Shown piece after piece: positions 1-8,351 of a stretch of DNA of 64,000 bases. Below the pieces are notes generated by a model. That model had not been told where the DNA came from and searched no databases. It saw only the letters and a program-made list of their open reading frames with translations. The stretch lies in assembly GCF_016863035.1 (NCBI RefSeq), contig NZ_BOOC01000034.1, positions 1-64,000 on the forward strand, in the 5' to 3' direction. The position numbers and the translations under genes were made by a program. This DNA comes from Microbispora corallina (GTDB taxonomy: Bacteria; Actinomycetota; Actinomycetes; Streptosporangiales; Streptosporangiaceae). Position 1 is the stretch's first letter, and each line of letters starts with the position of its first letter.

Positions 1-245
1 CCGACGTGGCGGCCAATCTGATGTACCTGTCCGGGTACCTGTCTCCCGGCGAGGAAGCCGTCACGCTGGCGGCCGCCGTCACCGATGTGTACCGGGCGCT
101 CCTCGCGAGCTCGGGATCGGAGGAGGCGAGGCACGCGCTCGCCACCGCCCTGAACAACCTCGCCGCCCGCCTGACCGCCGCCGGCCGATCGGACGAGGCG
201 CAGGCCGCCACCCGCGAGGCGCAGACCCTGTCGCCCCAGCCGTAG
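1..245 (+). CDS. C-terminal end of a TPR-repeat protein (partial)
   Basis: Only the tail is in the window: the frame is open from base 3 to the TAG at 243-245, about 80 residues, and the true start lies upstream. The segment ALNNLAARLTAAGRSDEA has the helix-turn-helix spacing of a tetratricopeptide repeat, followed by one capping helix and a short SPQP end. TPR arrays in actinomycetes usually sit at the end of NTPase or AfsR-like regulators and bind partner proteins; which protein this belonged to cannot be told. The GTG at base 6 should not be taken as the start. The same frame continues after the stop into an unrelated oxidoreductase tail. Confidence 0.6.
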   Translation, partial: DVAANLMYLSGYLSPGEEAVTLAAAVTDVYRALLASSGSEEARHALATALNNLAARLTAAGRSDEAQAATREAQTLSPQP

Positions 246-359
246 GACCTCTCGCCCCATCTCACCGCTTGGGGGCCGGGCGAGGCGCTGCTCCGCGTCG
301 CCGCGCGCTTCGAGCGGGGCCACGTACAAGGGAAGATCGTCCTGGCCGTCCACCGATGA
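246..359 (+). pseudogene. Remnant: C-terminus of a zinc-type alcohol dehydrogenase/oxidoreductase
   Basis: Reading on in frame after the TAG at 243-245 gives about 37 residues ending RFERGHVQGKIVLAVHR and a TGA at 357-359. The GHVQGKIVL ending is the usual last strand of medium-chain (MDR) NADP-dependent oxidoreductases. There is no start codon and no room for the catalytic or Rossmann domains, so this is a scar of a deleted gene joined to the end of the TPR gene. The YceI gene ends facing it at 366. Recognition rests on a short but characteristic motif. Confidence 0.45.
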
Positions 360-365
360 GGGCCT

Positions 366-935
366 CTAGCCGGTGCGCAGCACCGCCTGGATCTCGAGCT
401 GAATCCGCACCAGGTCGCCGAGAAGCATGCCGCCACCGGGAAGGGGGCTGTTGAAGCTGACGCCGAAATCGTGACGGTTGATCTCGGTGGTGGCCGAATA
501 GCCCGCGCGCACACCCCTGTCGGGGCTGGCGGGGTCCGGCGTGAAGCCGAGGACCTCAAGCTCCAACGAGACCTGCCGGGTAACGCCTTTCAGAGTCAGC
601 TCACCCTCAAGAGTGAAGTGATCGCCGTCGTCCCTCACCCGTGTTGACCGGTAGGTCAAATAGGGATTTTCGGCAACATCGAAGAAGTCGGCGGAGCGCA
701 CGTGCTCGTCCCGCTGGGCGTTGCCGGTGTCGATGGAGCCGAGTTCGATCGTGGCCGAGACGCTGGAGTCCAGGGGTGACTCCCCTGTCACGATTTCGGC
801 CCGGAACGCGTTGAAGCGGCCGTGGACCTTGCTGATCCCGAAGTGCCGCACGCTGAAGCCGACGAGCGAGTGCGCGGGGTCGATGTCCCACGTCCCGGCG
901 ACGTATCCCGGAATGTGGACGGCTGAGGTGGTCAT
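366..935 (-). CDS. YceI family protein
   Basis: This is a YceI-like domain protein of 189 residues, a lipocalin-like beta barrel that binds isoprenoid or other long-chain lipids in known members. The N-terminal GTWDIDPAHSLVGFSVRH is the family hallmark, followed by the GxSPLDSSVSATIELGSIDTGN and RSADFFDVAENP segments and the C-terminal NRHDFGVSFN. There is no signal peptide, so it is probably cytoplasmic, unlike the secreted E. coli YceI. The ATG at 935 is chosen because AGGGAG lies 6-11 bases upstream; longer in-frame starts lack a site. It is divergent from an HxlR regulator starting at 1162, which probably controls it. Length is typical of the family. Confidence 0.88.
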   Translation of the reverse strand: MTTSAVHIPGYVAGTWDIDPAHSLVGFSVRHFGISKVHGRFNAFRAEIVTGESPLDSSVSATIELGSIDTGNAQRDEHVRSADFFDVAENPYLTYRSTRVRDDGDHFTLEGELTLKGVTRQVSLELEVLGFTPDPASPDRGVRAGYSATTEINRHDFGVSFNSPLPGGGMLLGDLVRIQLEIQAVLRTG

Positions 936-1161
936 GGGGTCTCCCTGTCTGGTTTGACCGTACGCTCTCCGGCCGATGACGGATGTCGCGTCGGAACCGA
1001 GCCCATCGTGCGCACCCGGCCTCGCCACCAGCAAGAAGGCACTTTTTCCTCACCGCGGGCACATGGAGGTGACCTACGCCGGCGATCTCCACTGGACCTA
1101 CCTGGAGAGTGGGATATTCTTTCCCTGTGTGGTGTCCTGCCCCGGAGGTGGAGGCCGCATC

Positions 1162-1560
1162 GTGAACACCTCCGATGGCGACCTGGGGCGCGAACGGGTT
1201 CCCGCGCTCCTGGCCGCGCGCGACGACGCGACCTGCCGGGTACGCGAGGTCCTGGACCGGGTCGGCGAGAAGTGGGCGATCAGCGTCATCGCCGAGCTCG
1301 GCAAGGAGCCGCGGCGCTTCAACGAGCTGCGGCGCGCCATCCCGGGCGTCAGCCAGCGCATGCTCACCGCGACCCTGCGGGGGCTGGAACGTGACGGCCT
1401 CGTCACCCGTGCCGTGCATCCGGTGGTGCCGCCCCGTGTCGAGTACGAGCTCACCCCGCTCGGCGAGACCCTGCTGGACACCGTGTCGGCGCTGCTCGGC
1501 TGGGCCCTCGATCACATCGACGACATCGACAAGGCCCGCATCGAGTACGACGCGCACTAG
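1162..1560 (+). CDS. HxlR-family winged-helix transcriptional regulator
   Basis: A 132-residue regulator of the HxlR (DUF24, MarR-like) family. The conserved Cys stands at the head of the CRVREVLDRVGEKWA segment, followed by the recognition region RFNELRRAIPGVSQRMLT and the wing with VPPRVEYELTPLGETL. Family members act as dimers and many respond to oxidants or electrophiles through this Cys. The GTG at 1162 is preferred because GGAGGTGGAGG lies just upstream at 1144-1154; an earlier ATG at 976 would add 62 residues with no homology. The 226-bp gap to the divergent YceI gene is the likely control region, though I see no convincing operator dyad in it. The conserved Cys suggests redox sensing, which is inference. 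Confidence 0.85.
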   Translation: MNTSDGDLGRERVPALLAARDDATCRVREVLDRVGEKWAISVIAELGKEPRRFNELRRAIPGVSQRMLTATLRGLERDGLVTRAVHPVVPPRVEYELTPLGETLLDTVSALLGWALDHIDDIDKARIEYDAH

Positions 1561-1628
1561 AGATTCTGGATCGCCCTGATCTGCCCGATGTCGGCCGCCG
1601 CAGCGAGCACGTCCTCGTTGTGCGAACT

Positions 1629-1651
1629 GGCCGGGCTGGTAGTCCCCGGCC
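1629..1651. terminator. Hairpin between convergent genes
   Basis: GGCCGGG (1629-1635) pairs perfectly with CCCGGCC (1645-1651) across a 9-base loop. It lies between the convergent ends of the HxlR gene and the permease gene and has no T-tract, as is common in actinomycetes. Confidence 0.4.
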
Positions 1652-1654
1652 GGC

Positions 1655-4021
1655 TCACTCCGTCCTGAGGATCCGGGAGACCGCGAGGCGGGCCATTGAG
1701 CGGGCGGGCTGGGCGGCGATGGCCGCGGCGGCCGCCAGGGTCACGGGGGCAATGAGGGCCAGCGTCGCGACCGGGACCGGGGGCACGTAGACCATCGGGG
1801 TGTAGTCATGGGTCACCAGGCGCCAGAGCCCCCGGCCCGCGATCAGGCCGAGGGGGACGCCGGCGAGCAGGCCGAAGGCGCCGAGCGTGCCCGCCTGGGT
1901 CAGCATGATCAGGCGCGCCTGGGGGCGCGTCATGCCGAGGGCCCGCAGGACCGCGATGTCGTGCCGCCTCCTGCGCCCCGTGATCGTCACCGCGTGCGCG
2001 GCGGCGGCGACGGCCAGCGCGGCCAGGAAGACCGCGAGTGCCGCCGGCAGGATCCGGACGTCCCTGACCTCGCTCATCTGCGGCGGCATGATCGCGGGTA
2101 CCAGGCCGATCTTAGGGCCCACCAGCCGGGACAGCCGTGCGGCGGCGGCGCCGGCGTCGGCGCCCGGGCGGAACACGACCAGGCCCAGGTGCAGGTCGAA
2201 GGTCCGGAAGACCCGGTCGTAGCCCGCGGCCGTGACCAGGGCCCCGTCGTCGTAGGTGTTGGAGACGCCGATGGGCAGGAACCCGATCGCCGAGACCCGG
2301 AAGTCGGCCGACGCCTTCCGCCCGGTGATCCTGACCACGTCACCGACCCCGGCCCGCAGGCGCTCCGCCGTGGTGACGCCGAGCAGGACGTCGGCGTCGG
2401 TCACCGGGGGGTGGCCGCTCACCACGACCGACGGGACGGCGTTCCGGACGGGCCTCGACCCGTACACCACATAGGCGTTGCCTCCCGTGGAGGCCGCGCC
2501 GACGCGCGCGTCGGCGACGGCCAGCACGTCGGGGTGAGCGGCCACCTTGGGCAACACCCCGGCCGAACCCTCCCCGTTGTACCCGAGGAAGACGAGGAGG
2601 TGATGGGTCTGCCCGAACCGCTCGGGATGCTCGGACGCGTCCTGCACGCCGGCGGAGAAGGTGAACGCGGCCGTCACGCCGAGGACCCCCGCCAGCGTCC
2701 CGAACAGCGCGGAACGGATCGGGAGCCCCTGCCCGCGGCCCAGTGCGTACCGGAGACCGGTCACCACCGGCACCGGCAGTCCGGCCCGCGTGGCCGCCGA
2801 CACCAGGGCCGACGCGGGCGGCGTCCGGGTCCGTACGGCGGCGGACCGCGCGATCCGGGCGGCGACGACAGTGGTGACCGCGACCAGCAGGGGGACGACG
2901 ACCAGCGGCGGCAGCAGGACCACCGGATCGAAATCGGCCCCCGGACGGGGCTCGAAGTTGGCGGCGGCCCCGATCGGCATCCAGGGGGAGGCGGCCGCCG
3001 CTCCCAACACTCCGAGGACCGTCCCCGCGGTCGTGGCCGCGACCGGCCCGAGGGCCGCCGCGAGGGCCTCCTGCCGGGGCGTCAGCCCGCTCGCCCGCAG
3101 GGTCCGCAGGTCGGCGAGGACGCCGCCGGTCGACCGCAGGAGATGCTGCCCGACCAGCAACGTCGCGGCGGCGAGGGCGGCGATGGCGAACGCGAGCAGG
3201 CTCACCGCCTCGTAGTCCAGCAGTTGGTCGTAGTGCCGTCCCGTCTCGGCCAGGGTGTCGATCTGTACCGGGTGTCCAATGAGCGTGGCCATCTGCGTCC
3301 GGAGCCGCTCCACTCCGGCGGCGCCGTCCGCGAGCCTGACCAGGGCGATGGAGAATCCCTTGTGGTGAGCCCCCAGTAAGTTGTCACGATATTTCTGGAA
3401 AAGACCAGGTGACGGGAGCACGACACCAGGGCCGTCGACGCCGTCGAAGAAGTACGGCGACCTGATGATCCCCACGATGGTCGCCGTCACCGTCGGCCCG
3501 TGCCCGCCCCGCGTCGCCCCTCCGGACTCCGCGACGAGGTCGACCTCCTCGGGCGTGTCCAGCTGGATTCGGACGGTGTCCCCCACGCCCTTGCCGTACA
3601 ACCGGGTGAACCGCCACTGCACCACGACCTCGTCCGCCCGGCGCGGATCCGGCAGCCGCCCCGCGAGCACCACCGGACGTTCCAGGTCCCGCCACATGGC
3701 GGCGTCCACGGGTGGCACGCACTGCCAGTTGAGCGGCATGTCGTCGACGTGGATCCCGGCGATCGCGTAGGGAGCGACCCCCTCGACCCCCGGCAGCGCG
3801 CGCACCCGGTTCCAGTCGAGATCCGGCTCCTGGTTGGACACCAGGGCGTCCGCGGGCCGGGTCACCGCCCGCAGTCTGTCGAGCGCGCTCGCCCCGCGGC
3901 GCGCCCCCGCCACCGCGGTCAGCACGGTGGCCAGCGCGAACGCCAATACGAGGGCCAGCGCAAGCATCGCCCGCCACCGCCGCCGCAGTTCCAGCGCGAG
4001 CCAGGCTCCCAGGAAACCCAC
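1655..4021 (-). CDS. FtsX-like ABC transporter permease
   Basis: A 788-residue integral membrane protein of the MacB/FtsX permease type with two permease repeats. The first helix is at about residues 15-40 (after ELRRRWRAML), then a large extracytoplasmic domain to about 265, three helices around 268-385, a short cytoplasmic join, another helix near 435 and a second periplasmic domain, then three closing helices (ALAVFLAALAVAAAAHAVTI and the end). The motif LRALGMTRPQARLIMLTQ is the FtsX cytoplasmic coupling loop. Such permeases need an ATPase; none is nearby, so this is an orphan or works with a remote partner. Start at 4021 (MGFLGAWLALELRRR) is the only reasonable one. Confidence 0.85.
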   Translation of the reverse strand: MGFLGAWLALELRRRWRAMLALALVLAFALATVLTAVAGARRGASALDRLRAVTRPADALVSNQEPDLDWNRVRALPGVEGVAPYAIAGIHVDDMPLNWQCVPPVDAAMWRDLERPVVLAGRLPDPRRADEVVVQWRFTRLYGKGVGDTVRIQLDTPEEVDLVAESGGATRGGHGPTVTATIVGIIRSPYFFDGVDGPGVVLPSPGLFQKYRDNLLGAHHKGFSIALVRLADGAAGVERLRTQMATLIGHPVQIDTLAETGRHYDQLLDYEAVSLLAFAIAALAAATLLVGQHLLRSTGGVLADLRTLRASGLTPRQEALAAALGPVAATTAGTVLGVLGAAAASPWMPIGAAANFEPRPGADFDPVVLLPPLVVVPLLVAVTTVVAARIARSAAVRTRTPPASALVSAATRAGLPVPVVTGLRYALGRGQGLPIRSALFGTLAGVLGVTAAFTFSAGVQDASEHPERFGQTHHLLVFLGYNGEGSAGVLPKVAAHPDVLAVADARVGAASTGGNAYVVYGSRPVRNAVPSVVVSGHPPVTDADVLLGVTTAERLRAGVGDVVRITGRKASADFRVSAIGFLPIGVSNTYDDGALVTAAGYDRVFRTFDLHLGLVVFRPGADAGAAAARLSRLVGPKIGLVPAIMPPQMSEVRDVRILPAALAVFLAALAVAAAAHAVTITGRRRRHDIAVLRALGMTRPQARLIMLTQAGTLGAFGLLAGVPLGLIAGRGLWRLVTHDYTPMVYVPPVPVATLALIAPVTLAAAAAIAAQPARSMARLAVSRILRTE

Positions 4022-4092
4022 GCTCAGACTCTGCTATGGCCCGGTCACGCGGTGAAGTGTGCTAGCACCACTCCGCACGGCCGCCGTCGTCG

Positions 4093-4647
4093 TCAGGACC
4101 GGGCGGTTTCGAGGAACCGGAGGAACGCGGCGAACGCCGCGTCCGTACGAACGGTGTCGCCGGTCGCGTCCCGGTCGAGCAGCAGACCGCGGACGACGGC
4201 CAGGGTCGTGGTCGCCAGAGCGGAGGCGTCGTCGCCGTGTCCCGTCCGCAGGCCCTCCTCCAGGACGTCCAGCCAGTCGGTGGTCGCGGCACGGCGGAAC
4301 TCCGGCCACAGCGCGGGGTCGTCGTGGACGCGGGCGAACAGCCGGACGAACGACGCCCCCTCCGGGCCGGTCACCGTCGCCCAGGCCCGGCCGAGGGTCC
4401 GCTCGTACGGCTCGTCCCGCGGCGCCAGCGCCTCGCGGAACAGGTGGAGCTGGCGCCGCCGCGCCTCCCCCAGCACCTCGCGGAGCAGCCGTTCACGTGT
4501 GCCGAAGTGGTAGACGAGCATGCGCGGCGAGGTGCCGGCGGTGGCCGCCAGCGCGGGAAGGCCGGATCCCAGGCCGTGGGCCAGCACATGGTCTGTGCAG
4601 GCCGCCAGCAGCCGCTCCCTGATCTCCCGCTGCGGACGCCTGCCCAT
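4093..4647 (-). CDS. TetR-family transcriptional regulator
   Basis: A 184-residue TetR/AcrR regulator. The N-terminal HTH is at about residues 8-52: LLAACTDHVLAHGLGSGLPALAATAGTS then the recognition helix ending RMLVYHFGTRERLL. The C-terminal ligand and dimer domain is all helical and of usual length. It diverges from an alpha/beta hydrolase at 4710, and the 62-bp gap contains a 16-bp dyad at 4661-4676, the probable operator for both genes. The product therefore probably represses itself and the hydrolase until a small ligand binds; the ligand is unknown. Confidence 0.88.
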   Translation of the reverse strand: MGRRPQREIRERLLAACTDHVLAHGLGSGLPALAATAGTSPRMLVYHFGTRERLLREVLGEARRRQLHLFREALAPRDEPYERTLGRAWATVTGPEGASFVRLFARVHDDPALWPEFRRAATTDWLDVLEEGLRTGHGDDASALATTTLAVVRGLLLDRDATGDTVRTDAAFAAFLRFLETARS

Positions 4648-4660
4648 AGAAGCCCTTTCA

Positions 4661-4676
4661 CGTAATGACCGTTACG
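4661..4676. promoter_or_regulatory. Dyad operator for the TetR/hydrolase pair
   Basis: CGTAA-tgaccg-TTACG is a perfect 5+5 inverted repeat with a 6-base centre, placed 14 bases from the tetR start and 34 bases from the hydrolase GTG. Spacing and size fit a TetR dimer site that would cover both divergent promoters. An in-frame ATG at 4665 falls inside it, which is one reason to start the hydrolase further down. Confidence 0.55.
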
Positions 4677-4709
4677 CTTATTATGCGTCGGGAGGACGGG
4701 AGGGCAGAC

Positions 4710-5402
4710 GTGCGGGTCGTGTTCGTCCATGGAGCCTGCGTACGGGACGGAGCGTGGTGGTGGCGGAGGACCGCCGCCCACCTCGCGGACGGCGGTGTGG
4801 TCTGCACCGCTCCGCCGTTGCCGAGCTGCGGGGAGACCGGACGGGCGCCGGGCGACGGCGGGCCGTCCCTGCCCGACGACGTGGCGGCGGTGCGGGCGCA
4901 CATCGCGGCGTCGGACGAGCCCGCCGTGGTGGTGGCGCACAGCTACGGCGGCGTCGTCGTGAGCGAGGCGGCCGCCGGGCTCCCCCAGGTCCGCCACCTG
5001 CTGTTCGTCGCGAGCTTCCTCCCGGAGGCCGGTGAGAGTCTGGCCTCGTTCGGCGACGGCGCCCCCGCGCCGTACCTCGACCTGACCCCCGACGGCACCT
5101 TCGGCGTCCGGCGGGAGCTCGCGGCGCGGACGTTCCTGCAGGACTGCGCCGAGGAGGACGTCGAGCAGGGGCTCGCGAGGCTCGTCCGGCAGACGGCCGT
5201 CGCGACCGCGCAGCCGGTGGCGGCGGCGGCCTGGCGGCACATCCCGTCCACCTACCTGGTGTGCGCCCGCGACAACGGCACCCCGCCCGCCGTGCAACGC
5301 GCGCTGGGCCGGCGGGCCGGCCGGGTCGTGGAGGTCGACGCCGGGCACCACCCGTTCCTGTCCCGGCCCCGGGAGGTCGCGTCCCTGGTCCTGGAGCCGT
5401 GA
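4710..5402 (+). CDS. Alpha/beta-fold hydrolase
   Basis: A 230-residue alpha/beta hydrolase resembling plant-type esterases and RsbQ-like enzymes. The oxyanion strand is VVFVHGACVRDGAWWW at the start, the nucleophile elbow is AHSYGG, and the general-base His is in DAGHHPFL near the end. The acid is probably in the segment just after TYLVCARDNGT. The GTG at 4710 is favoured: GGGAGG lies 7 bases upstream and the product begins directly at the first strand. Earlier ATGs at 4665 and 4683 lack a ribosome site, and one lies inside the operator dyad. Substrate unknown. Probably repressed by the divergent TetR protein. Confidence 0.82.
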   Translation: MRVVFVHGACVRDGAWWWRRTAAHLADGGVVCTAPPLPSCGETGRAPGDGGPSLPDDVAAVRAHIAASDEPAVVVAHSYGGVVVSEAAAGLPQVRHLLFVASFLPEAGESLASFGDGAPAPYLDLTPDGTFGVRRELAARTFLQDCAEEDVEQGLARLVRQTAVATAQPVAAAAWRHIPSTYLVCARDNGTPPAVQRALGRRAGRVVEVDAGHHPFLSRPREVASLVLEP

Positions 5403-5427
5403 CCGCGCCCGTGCGCCTCACAGGTTC

Positions 5428-6183
5428 TCAGCTGGTGGCGCCCCAGGTGAGGGAGAGGCCGGTGGCGGCGCGTTCGGTGCGGATCTCCATCATGCTGCCG
5501 AGGATGGTGGCGTGGTCGGACACCACGGGCGTGGCGTCGAGCGCGTAGGTGATCCGGGTGCTGACGAGCACCGGACTGCCCTGCGGCTCGTGGAGGTGGC
5601 GGGCGGCGGCGGGGTCGAGCAGGCCGGGCCTGACCACCTCGGACGCCCGGGCGACCGTCACCCCCGCGTCGGTGAGGGCCGTGTAGAGGGAGACGGCGGT
5701 GAAGTCGCGGTCGCGGATCAGGTCGGCCACCGGCCGGCGGACCCAGGACACCTGGTGCACGGCGGGACGTCCCGCGAACTCGCGGACCCGCTCCAGCCGC
5801 AGGGCGGTGTCGCCGGGACGCAGCCGCAGCTCCGCGGCGATCCGGGCGGGAGCCCGGCGCACCGCCCGCCCGGCCACGGAGGTGCGCACGTCGTGGCCCT
5901 GTTGACGCAGGTCGTCGACCAGGCTGCGGAGCGAGTCGAGCTGGTACGCCAGGTGGGGCGGGGCGACGAACGTGCCCTTGCCGGGCTGCTGCACGATCAG
6001 CCTCTCGTCGCTGAGCTCCCGCAACGCCTGGCGCAGCGTCATGAGGGTCACCCCGTAGGAGGCGCTCAGCTCCCGTTGCGGCGGCAGGGCCTCACCGGGG
6101 GCGTAGTGTCCCGACCGGATCTTCGCGGCGAGGTCGGCGGCGATGGCGCGGTATCTCGCCTCGTGCCCGGCGGCGGCGGTCAT
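5428..6183 (-). CDS. GntR/HutC-family regulator with UTRA domain
   Basis: This 251-residue regulator has an N-terminal GntR winged helix (about residues 12-75: DLAAKIRSGHYAPGEALPPQRELS, then LRQALRELSDERLI and the wing QQPGKGTFV), followed by a UTRA effector domain of the HutC subfamily (about 95-245, RLERVREFAGRPAVHQVSWV and the final VSDHATILGSMMEIRTER). It is the last gene of a trpB-trpA-gntR operon; its ATG overlaps the trpA stop as ATGA. An inverted repeat upstream of trpB (8216-8238) is the probable binding site, so it should autoregulate the operon. The effector could be a tryptophan or indole compound, but this is inference. Confidence 0.88.
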   Translation of the reverse strand: MTAAAGHEARYRAIAADLAAKIRSGHYAPGEALPPQRELSASYGVTLMTLRQALRELSDERLIVQQPGKGTFVAPPHLAYQLDSLRSLVDDLRQQGHDVRTSVAGRAVRRAPARIAAELRLRPGDTALRLERVREFAGRPAVHQVSWVRRPVADLIRDRDFTAVSLYTALTDAGVTVARASEVVRPGLLDPAAARHLHEPQGSPVLVSTRITYALDATPVVSDHATILGSMMEIRTERAATGLSLTWGATS

Positions 6184-6995
6184 CGTGGTCGGTCACACTC
6201 CTGGTCGAGGGCCTGCCGCAGGGTCGCGAGGAAGGCCCGCAGGTCGTCCGGCCCAGCCCCGTCGAGCACCCGCCGCATGACCGCGGCGCCGACCACCACG
6301 CCGTCGGCGTGCCGGCGGGCCTCGCGTGCCTGGTCGGGGGTGGAAATGCCAAATCCTAGCAAGACCGGCCGGTCGGTGACGCGCCTGATCCGCTCGGTGA
6401 GCTCGGCCGACGAAGCAGCGAGGGACGCCCGCTCACCGGTGGTGCCCATCAGCGACACCGCGTAGACGAATCCGCGGCTGCGGCCCGAGATCTCCGCCAG
6501 CCGCGGCTGCGGCGTCGCCGGCGACGCCAGCAGGACAAGCTCGATCCCGGCCGCCTCGGCCACGTCCGTCAGCTCGTCCGCCTCGTGCACCGGCAGGTCG
6601 GGCACGATGAGGCCGCCGACGCCGGCCCGGCGCAGCGCGGCGCAGAACGCCTCGGGACCGTCGTGCAGCACCAGGTTGTAGTAGGTGCTGACGACCAGCG
6701 GAACGCCCAGGTCCGGCAGGCCGGACAGGTCGGAGAGGATCCGCCGGGTGCTCGCCCCCCGGGCCAGTGCCGCCTCGCCGGCCTGCTGGATGGTGGCGCC
6801 GTCCAGCGTGGGGTCGGAGAAGGGCAGGCCGACCTCGATCGCGTCCGCCCCGGCTGCGGCGAACGCCGGCAGGTAATCCGTCCAGCCGGGCGTGATTCCC
6901 CCGGTGACGTACGGCATGAGCAGGCCGCGGCCGGTGGCCCGGCGGGCACGCAGGTGGCGTTCGACCGTACCCGCGGCCAGGGTGGGGTTCGTCAC
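6180..6995 (-). CDS. trpA: Tryptophan synthase alpha subunit
   Basis: TrpA is the 271-residue (beta/alpha)8 subunit that cleaves indole-3-glycerol phosphate to indole and glyceraldehyde 3-phosphate. Both catalytic acids are present: Glu in DAIEVGLPFSDP and Asp in PTLDGATIQQAG. The phosphate loops GFGIST and VVVGAAVMRR are intact, so it should be active. It begins with GTG at 6995, overlapping the trpB stop as GTGA, and overlaps gntR as ATGA, so all three are translationally coupled. No trpC, trpD, trpE or trpF lies near. With the dedicated GntR regulator this looks like a second, specialised trp synthase rather than the housekeeping copy; that is inference. Confidence 0.93.
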   Translation of the reverse strand: MTNPTLAAGTVERHLRARRATGRGLLMPYVTGGITPGWTDYLPAFAAAGADAIEVGLPFSDPTLDGATIQQAGEAALARGASTRRILSDLSGLPDLGVPLVVSTYYNLVLHDGPEAFCAALRRAGVGGLIVPDLPVHEADELTDVAEAAGIELVLLASPATPQPRLAEISGRSRGFVYAVSLMGTTGERASLAASSAELTERIRRVTDRPVLLGFGISTPDQAREARRHADGVVVGAAVMRRVLDGAGPDDLRAFLATLRQALDQECDRPR

Positions 6996-8197
6996 AGCAG
7001 CTCCTTGAAGGTTGAGACGTCCTTGTCGCCCCGGCCGGACAACGTCATCAGCACCGTCGATCCCGCGGGCAGGTCGCCGTCGCCCGCCGCGCGGATCACC
7101 CAGGCGAGGGCGTGCGCCGATTCGAGCGCCGGGACGATGCCCTCGGCGCGCGCCAGCCGTACCGCCGCGCCGAGCGCCTCGTCGTCGCTCACCGTGACGT
7201 AGCGGGCCCGGCCCAGGTCGCGCAGGTGAGCGTGCTCCGGGCCGACACCCGGGTAGTCGAGCCCGGCGGCGATGGAGTGCGCCTGGGTGATCTGCCCGTC
7301 GTCGTCCTGCAGGAACAGCGAACGGCAGCCGTGCAGGACGCCGAGCCGGCCGCGGGCCGCCCCGGCTCCGCCCTCCGCCTCGACCCCGACCAGGCGCGCC
7401 GAGGTGTCGGCGAATCCGGCGAACGTGCCGGCCGCGTTGGAGCCGCCGCCGACGCACGCGACGACGTGGTCCGGCACGCCGGTCCGCAACTCGGCGGCGC
7501 ACTGCGCGCGAGCCTCGTCGCCGATGACCCGCTGGAACTCCCTCACCATCCAGGGGTACGGATCCGGACCGACGACCGAGCCGATGCAGTAGTGCGAGTC
7601 GCCGGTCGCGCCCACCCAGTGCCGCATGGCCTCGCTGGTCGCGTCCTTGAGGGTACGGCTGCCCGTGGTCACCGGGACGACCTCGGCGCCCAGCATGCGC
7701 ATCCGGAAGACGTTCAGCGCCTGCCGCTCGATGTCGCGCTCGCCCATGAATACCGTGGCCTCCAGGCCGAGCAGCGCGGCGGCGGTCGCGGTGGCCACCC
7801 CGTGCTGTCCCGCTCCGGTCTCGGCGATCAGCCTGCGCCGTCCCATCCGGGTGGCCAGCAGGGCCTGGCCCAGAACGTTGTTGATCTTGTGGGATCCGGT
7901 GTGGGTGAGATCCTCGCGCTTGAGGTACAGCTCCACGCCCAGCGCGTCCGACAGCCGGCGGGCCGGGGTGAGCGGCGTCGGGCGTCCGGCGTGCACGGCG
8001 AGCAGCCGCGCCAGGTCGCCGCGGAACCCCGGGTCCGCCCAGGCCTCCCGGAACGCCTCGTCCACCTGGCGGCACGCCTCCACCAGGGACTCGGGCGCGT
8101 ACCGCCCGCCGTACTCGCCGAATCGCCCACGTGCTCGGGGCTCGCCCATCGTCCGGTCGCGCGGGACCGGCTCACGCCACGGCGGCACAACTTGCAT
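6992..8197 (-). CDS. trpB: Tryptophan synthase beta subunit (TrpB1 type)
   Basis: A 401-residue PLP enzyme that condenses indole and serine to tryptophan. The Schiff-base lysine is in HTGSHKINN, the catalytic Glu in AETGAGQHG, the phosphate-binding loop is GGGSNAAG and the cofactor Glu is in GIVPALESAHAL. The N-terminal GRFGEYGGRYAPESL marks it as the canonical TrpA-interacting TrpB1 and not TrpB2. ATG 8197 is chosen for the GGAG 5-9 bases upstream; the extra 15 residues before MGEPRARG are not conserved. First gene of trpB-trpA-gntR. An operator dyad lies 19-41 bases upstream of the start, where it would block the promoter or the leader. Confidence 0.94.
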   Translation of the reverse strand: MQVVPPWREPVPRDRTMGEPRARGRFGEYGGRYAPESLVEACRQVDEAFREAWADPGFRGDLARLLAVHAGRPTPLTPARRLSDALGVELYLKREDLTHTGSHKINNVLGQALLATRMGRRRLIAETGAGQHGVATATAAALLGLEATVFMGERDIERQALNVFRMRMLGAEVVPVTTGSRTLKDATSEAMRHWVGATGDSHYCIGSVVGPDPYPWMVREFQRVIGDEARAQCAAELRTGVPDHVVACVGGGSNAAGTFAGFADTSARLVGVEAEGGAGAARGRLGVLHGCRSLFLQDDDGQITQAHSIAAGLDYPGVGPEHAHLRDLGRARYVTVSDDEALGAAVRLARAEGIVPALESAHALAWVIRAAGDGDLPAGSTVLMTLSGRGDKDVSTFKELL

Positions 8198-8215
8198 GCC
8201 ACGCTCCGATCGTTC

Positions 8216-8238
8216 TAGAACTCCTTGAATGAGTTCTA
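8216..8238. promoter_or_regulatory. Probable GntR operator upstream of trpB
   Basis: TAGAACTC-cttgaat-GAGTTCTA is a perfect 8+8 inverted repeat with a 7-base centre, 19 bases above the trpB ATG. HutC-type regulators bind such dyads, and the operon encodes one as its last gene. On the minus strand the outer arm contains TATAGA-like sequence, so it may overlap the -10 region. Confidence 0.6.
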
Positions 8239-8351
8239 TAACAGTGACACAGGCGACGTGGCGGCGCCACCAGACGTGCCGGTAAGAAACGTGTCATGAG
8301 TCCAGACGAGCGTGGTGCTCAAGCGGGTGCTCGGGGTGGCGGCCGGTGTGG

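Noticed and set aside
1558..1632. Minus-strand codons ending ASSHNEDVLAAAADIGQIRA as a gene remnant
   Set aside because: Only about 24 codons in a convergent gap overlapping a hairpin; similarity to a family could not be named.
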